NCBI RefSeq assembly: GCF_001274725.1
Contig: NZ_LGUF01000007.1
Span: forward strand, 1,324,322 to 1,375,842
Reading direction: 5' to 3'
Source: Sporosarcina globispora
GTDB lineage: Bacteria; Bacillota; Bacilli; Bacillales; Cytobacillaceae
Length of the DNA: 51,521 nucleotides
The translations under genes were made by a program, and so were the position numbers. The notes beneath the pieces are model-generated. The model searched no databases. It was not told the DNA's origin and worked only from the letters and a program-made list of their open reading frames with translations. Positions 43,401-50,863 of the stretch are shown here, piece by piece (position 1 is the stretch's first letter; each line of letters begins with the position of its first letter).

Positions 43401-44734
43401 ATTAATCCATAGTTGCTGCCTGGTATAGAAGAGCGAATGCCCACACCTGGAGCAGAGATATCTGGCTTCATTACTCCATATGCCGAAGGACCACGTGAGG
43501 AGAAATCAGCAACCTGATTTTTCATATCTGTTGCGCCAGTAGCAAACGATTCCGGATAATTGCCTGGCAAGCCGACGCTTCCATCAGCAGGACCGGAATT
43601 TCCAGCAGAGAATGCAGGGAAAATTTCAGCTGCACGCCAGTTTTTCACCATTTGTCGGTAAAAATCATCGATAAAAGGGCCGGAACCCCAAGAGTTGTTC
43701 ACTACGTCTGGTGCTTTTTCTGGATGCGGATTGCCCTGGGCATCCTTTGGAGCTAGAACCCATTCTCCAGCTGCCAGTAGATCATCAGTGGTTGCACCCT
43801 GCGCTGTAAAGGCTTTTACAGCAATCCATTTTGCACCTGGAGCGACACCGATTTGGTTCGTGCCATTTGGCTCAGAACCCACCATCGTACCTACGGTGTG
43901 AGTTCCGTGACCATGATCATCATAAGGTGCAGCTTTCCCATTAATAGCGTCAAACCAGTTGTAAGTGTTATCAGGTTGATCTGGATTGGCTGGGTCGTAA
44001 CCCCGATACTTTGTTTTTAAAGCTGGGTGATTCCACTGGACTCCTGAATCAATACTAGCAACTACAATTCCTGTACCATCAATGCCCATGTTCCAAACTG
44101 GTGGTGCCTCGATTTTTGCCATATTCCATTCGGTTGAATCGAGAGGATTAACTATTGATTGAGTGGATTTGTTACTGCTTTCAGATGGGATCAACTGTAC
44201 CTTTTCGTTAGGTAGAATTTCTTCGACTTCAGGGAAGGTAGCAAGTTTTTCCATCACTTGTTTGGTTCCTGTTACCGCCATGCCGTTTACGATATAGAAA
44301 GATTCAAACTCTTTAACATTTCCTTTCTTTTTTTCTTGTTCTAGATAAGTTTTGACCGAGTATTGAGTTTCATTGGCTTTAGCTCGGAGAGTGGAGACGA
44401 TAGCTGAGCGTTTCATCAATTCGGTTTTGGCTGCTGTTTGTTTTTGAGCTTTAGCTTTTTTAGCTGTTTCGATTGCAACTTTGTTTGTATCCACTTGATC
44501 TTTAAATTCTAATAAAAATGAAACGGTTTTATTCTTATTAAACTGATCGTTCAGTTTTTTGTCTATCTTTGATTCCGCACTCTTAGATTCTCCATCAGAA
44601 CTTTCCTGAAGAGAAATACTTTCTTTGGAGTTGGGTTCAGCCAAAGCGAAATTTGGTGAAAAAGTAGAGATCAACAATAATGCACATAAAATAAAACTAA
44701 ATGTGATGTGGCCTTGTTTTTTCCTTTTTATCAA
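40421..44734 (-). CDS. bpr: Bacillopeptidase F-like secreted S8 protease (catalytically intact copy)
   Basis: A 1437-residue exported subtilase matching B. subtilis Bpr in length and domain order: signal peptide (1-32), I9 propeptide (about 60-185, ending FPEVEEILPNEKVQLIPSES), S8 domain (about 200-500), a beta-sandwich spacer, a MAM-like domain (about 635-790, with GYFQDFESAPNGW and GWYIDDVALSN), two carboxypeptidase-regulatory-like folds (including GTINGTITNKQTGQP), a further beta domain (VGYPSEIGYDDGTAEAHRTF), two bacterial Ig-like repeats and a C-terminal VNVKPR end. Triad D229 (ASIDSGVQWNHP), H276 (HGHGTH), S449 (SGTSMASP), with oxyanion N379. TTG start at 44734 behind AAGGAGG. It lies 151 bp downstream of its paralogue in the same direction. 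Confidence 0.92.
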   Translation of the reverse strand: MIKRKKQGHITFSFILCALLLISTFSPNFALAEPNSKESISLQESSDGESKSAESKIDKKLNDQFNKNKTVSFLLEFKDQVDTNKVAIETAKKAKAQKQTAAKTELMKRSAIVSTLRAKANETQYSVKTYLEQEKKKGNVKEFESFYIVNGMAVTGTKQVMEKLATFPEVEEILPNEKVQLIPSESSNKSTQSIVNPLDSTEWNMAKIEAPPVWNMGIDGTGIVVASIDSGVQWNHPALKTKYRGYDPANPDQPDNTYNWFDAINGKAAPYDDHGHGTHTVGTMVGSEPNGTNQIGVAPGAKWIAVKAFTAQGATTDDLLAAGEWVLAPKDAQGNPHPEKAPDVVNNSWGSGPFIDDFYRQMVKNWRAAEIFPAFSAGNSGPADGSVGLPGNYPESFATGATDMKNQVADFSSRGPSAYGVMKPDISAPGVGIRSSIPGSNYGLMSGTSMASPALAGVVALIKQANKSLSVDAIEQILTETAIPLTDSRYPTSPNNGYGHGLVNAYNAVSSILTGIGGVQGQVVHEGQDTENPTYEHTAPKETYTNMVLPLTVQAQDNVSVKSVELQYRASETADWQTVMASRTTGNYKGGTYQAVIPAEAVQNSTLTYRWRITDYGAHEVTSDNYNVPVKAGISTGYFQDFESAPNGWISYGTQNSWEWGVPTAGPLKAASGEKVYGTKLNGNVDFNANMNLMMPPIILPEGNSYLQFKDWYQLEDNASKDFGNVFVSTDKQNWQQLSSFTGNSSTWTQHQIDLSAYAGKLIYITFNVTTDDKFRTTGWYIDDVALSNTALTTANIDLEDVQLESSEAIKPTKIQDVMAPTATVTPTADTPMSLPLGATVSVLESGRSVATNPADGSYVMSTHPAGEFTLRAESHGYYSSDQRVKIAPNGEAEANFTLKPLPQGTINGTITNKQTGQPIANATLSLIEDAIVQPVQTDENGRFSITAYEGDYTLHVSAPFYLNQDIRITVPANGNIEQNVSLQPFVGYPSEIGYDDGTAEAHRTFDAVNSGYAVKMFLPEGKTSALVTAGLFRFADSSTSGIKPGGTDFQVAIYDNSGPGVNGSPGKIVAGPFDATAVQNGEWTVVDLSDKGIVVKDRFYMVYIQKNIRPNTPALSSDTSSTPARHSWIMYDGAFGPAPYENIMIRAQVKYESMTPVITTPKDAAITNQSTITVEGKASPTNQVHLFNKGEEVAATTAREDGTFSVDVNLQNGENVLTATSSSDRGSTKPSDPVKITLDQEKPKLYIFKPADGYKTNQQAVTIEGKATDLHLSEVTINGQKAKVTKDGSYYLDVLLNNGENKFIVTAKDRAGNETNKEVTVYAKFNPPAIENLKPAQNVVIRKGDKLTVELDSEPGMSGFFSFSVPSANATATATTAASSFEIPLKEQGSGHYVGTWTAPKDKINGAVIEVVMRDEYGNESRQTAAGKLYVNVKPR

Positions 44735-44797
44735 TTTGAATCCTCCTTAAATCTGCTTGCATTAAGACTTGCGTAAGGGAGCAGTATTTTTAATTGT

Positions 44798-44836
44798 TTG
44801 TAGATGGCCACCAACTGTTGTAGATGGCCACCAACT
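44798..44836. repeat. Two adjacent 19-bp direct repeats between the bacillopeptidase genes
   Basis: TTGTAGATGGCCACCAACT occurs at 44798-44816 and again at 44818-44836, one base apart, a 20-bp period. Each contains TGGCCA and ends GTTG/CAAC in dyad fashion. It sits about 64-102 bp upstream of the downstream gene's start, a suitable place for an operator or for a recent slippage duplication. The spacer shows no terminator, so readthrough from the upstream gene is possible. Confidence 0.75.
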
Positions 44837-44885
44837 TTCTTTATTTTTATAAATCTTTTATAAATTGAATCTATCAATCTATGAT

Positions 44886-47800
44886 TTACCTAGGTTTTAC
44901 GTTGACATACACTTTACCAGCAGCTGTTTGACGAGATTCATTTCCGTAATCGTCTCTCATAACCACTTCGATTACAGCACCTTTAATCTTGTCTTTTGGA
45001 GCCGTCCAGGTACCAACATAGTGACCGTTTCCTTGCTCTGTTAATGGTATTTCAACAGAAGTGGCGGTTGCTGTTGTTGTTTTTGATGTTGTGGCTGCGG
45101 CTGCATAGGTTGAAGGTAAGCGAACAATGAAAGAGCCGCTAATTCCTGGCTCACTGTCTAGTTCGACGGTCAACTTACCACCCGTTTGTATCACCACATC
45201 TTGAGCTGGTTTTAAATTTGTGATTGCAGGTGGAGTAAACTTGGCGTAAATAGTGACTCTTTTGCTGGTTTCGTTTCCAGCACGGTCCTTTGCAATGACC
45301 GTAAATTCATTTTTTCCATTTTTGAGTAGCAGGCGTAGGGAGTAAGAGCCATCTTCTGTGACATTCACTTTTTGACCATTTATAGTGACTTCGGATAGAT
45401 GTAGGTCGGTCGCTTTTCCTTCAATCGTAACTGCCTTCTGATTTGTTTTGAAACCATCAGCAGGTTTGGTGATGGTTAGTTCTGGTTTTGCCTGGTCAAG
45501 GGTGATCTTCACTGGCTCGGACGGATCCGTACTACCTTGATTAGATGAAGAGATAGCTGTCAGCACGTTTTCACCTTTTTGAAGGGGCACATCTACAGAG
45601 AAGGTGCCATCCTCTCTAGCTGTTGTGGTAGCCTCTTCTTTCCCTTTATTGAAAAGATGAACTTGGGTAGCAGGTGAAGCTTGCCCTTCTACTGTGAAAG
45701 TAGATTGATTGGTGATGGCTGCATCTTTTGGTGTTGTAATCACTGGAGTCATCGCTTCATATTGTACCTGTGCCCGAATCATAATATTTCCCTGAGTTTG
45801 AGCGAACGGTATCCAAACTCCACCTAACATTTCCCAGCTCCGACCCGCGCTTTTACTGTTTGTATCAATAGCAAGACCTGGAGCATGCGGGTAGAGGCCT
45901 TCTTGAAGATAGACAAAATAGAAGTCGTCGTTTACAAAGATGCTTTCATTTGACAAATCGACAGCCGACCATTGCCCATTCGTTAGTGCAGTCGAATCAA
46001 ATGGACCCGCTATTCGTTTGCCAGGAGCACCTAGATTTCCACTATTATCATAGATGGCAAGCTTAAAGTCTGTTCCACCTGGAGACGGCCATCCTTTATC
46101 CCAGAAGCGGACGAGACCTGCAGTGACTAAGGCGCTTTTTTTGCCCTCAGGTAGAGAAATTTTTACAGCCCAAGCATTTCCAGGAGCATTCCAAGATTTA
46201 GCATTTTCCGCTGTCCCATCATCATAGCCTATCACACTTGAATAGCCTACAAATGGTGGTAACCCAACATTTTGTTCACTCTGCCCGTTTGCTGGGATGG
46301 AGATGGTGATATCTTGGGTGAAAAAGAAAGGCGCGGACACATGTAATGTATAGGTTCCTTCATAGGCAGTGATAGTGAAATGTCCGTTTTCATCTGTTTG
46401 TACAGGTTGAATGACCGCATCTTCGATCAGAGAGAGTGTTGCGTTAGCTAGCGGCTGACCTGTTTGCTTATTTGTGACCGTTCCGTTAACCGTTCCTTTC
46501 GATGCCGGTTTTAAGGTAAAGTTGGCATCTAACGTACCATCTTTAGGAATCTTCACTCGTTGATCGGAAGAGACATATCCATATGACTCTGCACGTAAGG
46601 TGAACTCACCAGCAGGATGTCTCATGGTAAAGCTGCCATCAACTGGGTTGGTGATAGCAGAACGTCCTGATTCGAGCACGCTCACTGTAGCCTCAAGCGG
46701 CAGGGTCATGGGTTGGACTGCTGCCGGTGTGATCGCGGCGGTAGGTGCCATCACGTTTTGTGTTTTTATTGTTTTGATGGTATCCGAGTTTTCCAGTTGT
46801 CTTGCATCTTCTAGTTCTACATTGGCTGTAGTAAGTGCTGTATTGCTTAAGGCGACATCATCGATATACCAGCCTGCTCTTTGGCCAATTTCGTCTGAGG
46901 TGAGGTTAAAGGCGATATAGATTTCTTGACCAGCATATGCGGTTAGATCGATTTGGCGTTGAGTCCATTCAAGAGAGTTACCTGTGATGCTGGACAACTG
47001 CTGCCAGTTTTGTTTGTCTGTTGACACAAGCACATAACCATTATCGTAACCGCTTTCAATTTGATACCAGTCTTTAAACTGCAGATAAGTATTACCTTCA
47101 GGCACGATGATTGGAGGCATCATCAAGCTCATATTGGCTTTAGCGTCATATTGCCCACTTAACTTGGTTCCGTACACTTTTTCACCGGAAGCGGCCGTTG
47201 CTGGTCCATTGTTGTAGGCAGGTACTCCCCATTGCCAAGTGTTTTTCGTACCATAAGAAGTCCAGCCGTTCGGTATAGATTCAAAATCTTGATAATATCC
47301 AGTGCTAATACCCGCTTTGACTGGTACTTTGTAATCGTCAGAAGTAACCGCGTTTTGTCCATAGTCCGTGATGTGCCAACGATAGGTAAGGGTTGGAACC
47401 TGTATGGCATCGGCCGGAATCACGGCTTGATACGTTCCGCTCTTATAGTTACCTGCGGTACGAGTTGCTGCTGCTGTTTGCCATTCGGCAGTTTCGCTTG
47501 CACGGTATTGTAGCTCTACTCTTCTAACACTGACATTGTCTTGTACTTGAACAGTAAGAGGTAATGTCATATTTGCAAAGTTTTCAGTTGGAGCGGTATG
47601 CTGATAAGTTGGATTCTCAGTATCCTGACCTTCATGACCCACTTGTCCCTGAACGCGGCCAAGTCCGCTGGTTATGGATGATACAGCCATATAGGCGTTT
47701 ACTAGTCCATGACCATACCCATTGTTTGGTGAAGTTGGATAGGTGGAATCAATTAATGGTGTTGCTGAATCTTTTAAAATTTTTTCAATTTCATCAACAG

Positions 47801-49319
47801 TAAGAGATGGATTCGCCTGCCTCATCAAGGCAACGACTCCAGAAATGTGTGGTGCACCCCACATAGTACCAAATAAAGTCGAATAGCTGCCACGTAGGTC
47901 GGAAGAGCGAATGTTCTCACCTGGAGCGGAAATGTCTGGCTTTATTACTCCAAATGCCGAAGGACCGCGTCCTGAGTGAAACCCGCGCAGATCATTACTA
48001 TCTGTATACCCAACAGCAAACGATTCCGGATAGTTGGCTGGGGTCCAGATTAACCCTTCTTTATAGCTTGAATTTCCAGCAGCGAACACAGGGAAAATCT
48101 CAGCTGCACGCCAGTTTTGCACCATTGGACGGAACCATTCATCGACTCCTTCTTGAACTGAACCCCATGAGTTGTTCACTACATCAGGTGCTTTTTCTGG
48201 ATGTGGGTTGCCCTCAGCATCTTTTGGAGCTAGAATCCATTCTCCGGCTTCTAGTAGATCGACTTGGGTTCCGCTGCCACCATAGCCTTTAGTGGCTTTC
48301 ACAGCGATCCATTTTGCACCTGGAGCAACCCCAATTTGATTTGAACCATTAGGTTCAGAGCCTACCATGGTTCCTGTGGCGCGGGTACCTTGTTTAGAGT
48401 CATCATATGGAGTCGGCTTCCCATAAACAGCATCAAACCAGCTGAAGGTATGGTCAGGCTGATCTGGATTGGCTGGGTTGTAACCCCGATACTTTTCTTT
48501 TAAAGCAGGGTGATCCCACTCGACTCCTGTATCGATAATAGCGACTACAGTTCCCGTACCATCAAAGCCCATCTTCCAGACTTGTGGTGCGGCAATTTTT
48601 GCAAGATTCCATGGGACTGAAGTGGTGTCTGTTTGAGTGTCTTCCTGAGTGTCCGCTTGGGTGTCAGTTTGAGTTTTTTCTTTAGCATCAGCTGTTGGCT
48701 GAGTGGATTTATTACTGCTTTCATTCGGGATCATCTGTACCGTTTCGTTAGGCAGAATTTTTTCGACTTCAGGAAAGGTTGCAAGTTTATCCATCACTTG
48801 TTTAGTTCCTGTTACCGCCATGCCGTTGACGATATAGAAGGATTGAAACTCTTTGACATTTCCTTTCTTTTTCTCTTGATTCAAATAGGTTTTGATTGAG
48901 TATTGAGTTTCATTGGCCTTAGCTCGAAGAGTGGAGACGACAGCCGACCGTTTCATTAATTCGGTTTTGGCAGCAGTTTGTTTTTGAGCTTTAGCTTTTT
49001 TAGCTGTTTCAATGGCAACTTTGTTTGTATCCACTTGATCTTTTAATTTTAATAAAAATGTAACGGTTTTATCCTTATTAAACTGTTCCTTCAGTTCTTT
49101 ATCTACCTTTGTATCCACATTTTTAGATGCTGCCTCTGAACTTTCATGTGTTTTCGCATTTTTAGATGCTGCCTCTGAACCTTCATGAAGAGTAATACTT
49201 GCTTTGGAGTTGGAATTAGCCCAAGCGAATTGAGGTGAAAAAGTAGAGAGCAACAATAATGCACATAAAAAAAAACTAAATGCGACGTGGCCATAGCCAT
49301 GTCTTTTCCTTTTTATCAA
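44886..49319 (-). CDS. Bacillopeptidase F paralogue lacking catalytic His and Ser (predicted pseudoprotease)
   Basis: A 1477-residue full-length relative of the gene downstream, with the same layout: signal peptide (1-35), I9 propeptide (about 75-200), S8 domain (about 240-515), MAM-like, carboxypeptidase-regulatory-like and Ig-like repeats, and the same VNVKPR end. The catalytic Asp is kept (D263 in IIDTGVEWDHP), but HGHGTH is SKQGTR, so the catalytic His is Q310 and the next His R313. GTSMASP is GTMWGAP, so the nucleophile is M486. The oxyanion Asn (N416) remains. The codons CAA and ATG are clear in the DNA, with no frameshift. A Thr/Gln/Asp-rich linker (about 208-233) and a 13-residue duplication (about 48-66) are unique to this copy. 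TTG start behind AGGGGG. It probably binds but does not cut peptides. Confidence 0.88.
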   Translation of the reverse strand: MIKRKRHGYGHVAFSFFLCALLLLSTFSPQFAWANSNSKASITLHEGSEAASKNAKTHESSEAASKNVDTKVDKELKEQFNKDKTVTFLLKLKDQVDTNKVAIETAKKAKAQKQTAAKTELMKRSAVVSTLRAKANETQYSIKTYLNQEKKKGNVKEFQSFYIVNGMAVTGTKQVMDKLATFPEVEKILPNETVQMIPNESSNKSTQPTADAKEKTQTDTQADTQEDTQTDTTSVPWNLAKIAAPQVWKMGFDGTGTVVAIIDTGVEWDHPALKEKYRGYNPANPDQPDHTFSWFDAVYGKPTPYDDSKQGTRATGTMVGSEPNGSNQIGVAPGAKWIAVKATKGYGGSGTQVDLLEAGEWILAPKDAEGNPHPEKAPDVVNNSWGSVQEGVDEWFRPMVQNWRAAEIFPVFAAGNSSYKEGLIWTPANYPESFAVGYTDSNDLRGFHSGRGPSAFGVIKPDISAPGENIRSSDLRGSYSTLFGTMWGAPHISGVVALMRQANPSLTVDEIEKILKDSATPLIDSTYPTSPNNGYGHGLVNAYMAVSSITSGLGRVQGQVGHEGQDTENPTYQHTAPTENFANMTLPLTVQVQDNVSVRRVELQYRASETAEWQTAAATRTAGNYKSGTYQAVIPADAIQVPTLTYRWHITDYGQNAVTSDDYKVPVKAGISTGYYQDFESIPNGWTSYGTKNTWQWGVPAYNNGPATAASGEKVYGTKLSGQYDAKANMSLMMPPIIVPEGNTYLQFKDWYQIESGYDNGYVLVSTDKQNWQQLSSITGNSLEWTQRQIDLTAYAGQEIYIAFNLTSDEIGQRAGWYIDDVALSNTALTTANVELEDARQLENSDTIKTIKTQNVMAPTAAITPAAVQPMTLPLEATVSVLESGRSAITNPVDGSFTMRHPAGEFTLRAESYGYVSSDQRVKIPKDGTLDANFTLKPASKGTVNGTVTNKQTGQPLANATLSLIEDAVIQPVQTDENGHFTITAYEGTYTLHVSAPFFFTQDITISIPANGQSEQNVGLPPFVGYSSVIGYDDGTAENAKSWNAPGNAWAVKISLPEGKKSALVTAGLVRFWDKGWPSPGGTDFKLAIYDNSGNLGAPGKRIAGPFDSTALTNGQWSAVDLSNESIFVNDDFYFVYLQEGLYPHAPGLAIDTNSKSAGRSWEMLGGVWIPFAQTQGNIMIRAQVQYEAMTPVITTPKDAAITNQSTFTVEGQASPATQVHLFNKGKEEATTTAREDGTFSVDVPLQKGENVLTAISSSNQGSTDPSEPVKITLDQAKPELTITKPADGFKTNQKAVTIEGKATDLHLSEVTINGQKVNVTEDGSYSLRLLLKNGKNEFTVIAKDRAGNETSKRVTIYAKFTPPAITNLKPAQDVVIQTGGKLTVELDSEPGISGSFIVRLPSTYAAAATTSKTTTATATSVEIPLTEQGNGHYVGTWTAPKDKIKGAVIEVVMRDDYGNESRQTAAGKVYVNVKPR
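49118..49187 (-). repeat. 39-bp-period tandem duplication inside the pseudoprotease gene
   Basis: The 31-bp segments 49118-49148 and 49157-49187 agree at 30 of 31 positions. In the protein this gives SEAASKN twice with 13-residue spacing, just after the signal peptide. The intact paralogue has a single related segment. Confidence 0.85.
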
Positions 49320-49549
49320 TTTGATTCCCCCTGAAATTTGATGGCATTATGACTGGCGTTAATATTTGGAACGCTAAACTCGAATTTTTATTGATTATTA
49401 ACTACATTAATTGTTGTTCGTGCTGTCGTAACTTTAAATCCGAACTCATCAACACCAAAGTGTTATGGTATAAATTCCATTTGGCTGCCCCTGTCTTGGA
49501 GATCCATTTACCTGCTTCAACCATCCACGTATTCCTTTTCATCTGGAGC

Positions 49550-49666
49550 TTATGTAAACCTATAGTTTTTTAGAATTCTCCTCAATAATTCCCATATGCT
49601 CAGTGGATGCATTTCCATAAAGGCTTCTCTGCGTAAAGCAATTGTTTTCTTAGATCTTTTTTTCAT
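49550..49666 (-). CDS. Doubtful 38-aa basic ORF
   Basis: ATG at 49666 opens a 38-codon frame (MKKRSKKTIALRREAFMEMH, then WELLRRILKNYRFT) ending TAA at 49550. It is strongly basic and helical. The ribosome-binding site is weak (AGGGG) and another ATG with an immediate stop precedes it. It could equally be the remnant of a transposase or phage gene. The flanking 49320-49549 must hold the promoter of the bacillopeptidase unit. Confidence 0.25.
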   Translation of the reverse strand: MKKRSKKTIALRREAFMEMHPLSIWELLRRILKNYRFT

Positions 49667-50372
49667 CCCATGAAACCCCTATAATTTTTTTATCAACTTG
49701 ATAGTCCCCCCTTGGTTGAGCATTTTACTTGATTAATTAATCCTTAAAAAAGTAATTAATAAATATCCAAGAAGTGGGATTTTGCCCAAATCTTAGATAC
49801 AAATAAATAATAATTGAAATAATAAAACTTGTGTATTGGGGGAAAATAGGCTTTTTTTTTCGTCAATTTTTTTGATAATAATACAAATAATTACAAAAAT
49901 AGACATTTTATTATTAAATAGTAAAATCAAACAAAAAATAAGGCTATTAAGAATGCGTAGGAATATATTCCTGTATAATTGGGGTAATATGGATATTAAC
50001 AAGGAATGAAATATTATTTTTAGAATATTCAATATATATTAATTAGATTAAATTCTTGCAGTTAAATAGTAATTTGATACTAGAATTAATAAAAGAGGTT
50101 GGAAAAAAATAAGCTAACCAAATCCCTAAAAATTGGGGGAAAGTGTTGTTTTCATAGATAAATAAAATCGACAAAATCATCCAAATTCCTTTTCATATAT
50201 GCTTTTTATAAAATGGTTCTCGCATGTACAGCTTGATGCCCTTGTTTTTGGTGAAAAGCAAATCCATCAGTATATCGTCGACGTACTTTCATGATATCCG
50301 TTATCGCTTAACTCCAAATAAAGATTTTCTTAACAAAGTATTAGAAGCTAATTAAAGTTCAGAGTACAACAT
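49667..50372. other. A/T-rich interval with one plus-strand gene remnant
   Basis: About 700 bp of very A/T-rich sequence without a credible gene. Near its end (50276-50356) a start-less plus-strand frame reads STYFHDIRYRLTPNKDFLNK and stops after VLEAN, which looks like the C-terminus of a lost protein; I cannot identify it. Confidence 0.4.
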
Positions 50373-50410
50373 AAAAAGGCATGAGTCCGGTTCAATACCG
50401 AACTCATGCC
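50373..50410 (-). terminator. Terminator of sda
   Basis: GGCATGAGT (50378-50386) pairs with ACTCATGCC (50402-50410), with inner CGG/CCG pairs across a mismatch; on the minus strand a T-run follows (complement of AAAAA at 50373-50377). Confidence 0.85.
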
Positions 50411-50470
50411 GAGGAAGCGGCACAATATGCGCGTCTACCTTTTTGGGTTGAGATCATGATTTTAGCTCTT

Positions 50471-50611
50471 CTAGGAGGAAGCATTAATTGCTTGTAATAA
50501 AGATCTTCTATTTATTTCTAGTTCAATTAAACGAATAAAGTCATTACTCAGCAATAGCTCTTTTGCTTTGAAATAAGCTTCAATCAATAATTCATCAGAT
50601 AAGAGTCTCAT
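50471..50611 (-). CDS. sda: Sporulation inhibitor Sda
   Basis: A 46-residue protein that, in B. subtilis, binds the dimerisation domain of histidine kinase KinA and blocks the phosphorelay when DNA replication is blocked or newly begun. The sequence [20 protein letters not shown], then [16 protein letters not shown], follows the B. subtilis pattern ([16 protein letters not shown], then DFIELIENEIKRRSL) closely, including two antiparallel helices and the hydrophobic surface. ATG at 50611 follows AGGGCAGGAAATT. A good terminator lies 60 bp after the stop. In B. subtilis the sda promoter has DnaA boxes; I saw no clear TTATCCACA match in the 200 bp upstream. Its place, between a deoC remnant and a protease island, seems unusual. 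Confidence 0.9.
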   Translation of the reverse strand: MRLLSDELLIEAYFKAKELLLSNDFIRLIELEINRRSLLQAINASS

Positions 50612-50675
50612 AATTTCCTGCCCTAAATTGGGCCAAGCCCCCTCCTAAAAAATGATACTTTAAGATAATATCATT

Positions 50676-50845
50676 CTAGTATAGCAACTTGCCTACTTTG
50701 TTACTATTCAACAAAATCTTAATAGCTGAACTAGTACCTATTCTTGTTGCACCTCCATCTACCATTGCTTGTATATTCTCAATGTCACGAACGCCGCCAG
50801 AAGCCTTAACTCCAATCGTTGGTCCATCCGCTCCTAAATCTATAT
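50676..50845 (-). pseudogene. C-terminal remnant of deoxyribose-phosphate aldolase (deoC)
   Basis: On the minus strand about 55 codons read [20 protein letters not shown], then [20 protein letters not shown], ending at TAG 50676. GVKASGGVR and GATRIGTSS are signature sequences of the DeoC C-terminus. The N-terminal three quarters, including the Schiff-base lysine region, are absent, so it is inactive. The remnant lies between the regulator gene and sda and now probably carries sda's promoter. Confidence 0.88.
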
Positions 50846-50863
50846 AGTTAATTTACTATAACT

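Noticed and set aside
44886..49319. Sequencing error as the cause of the lost His and Ser
   Set aside because: The changed sites are several codons long (SKQGTR; GTMWGAP), in frame, at two separate places, with no nearby indel, which single-base errors would not produce.
49349..49573. 74-codon plus-strand frame upstream of the pseudoprotease gene
   Set aside because: It overlaps the promoter region of the minus-strand protease unit, lacks a ribosome-binding site and has no recognisable domain.
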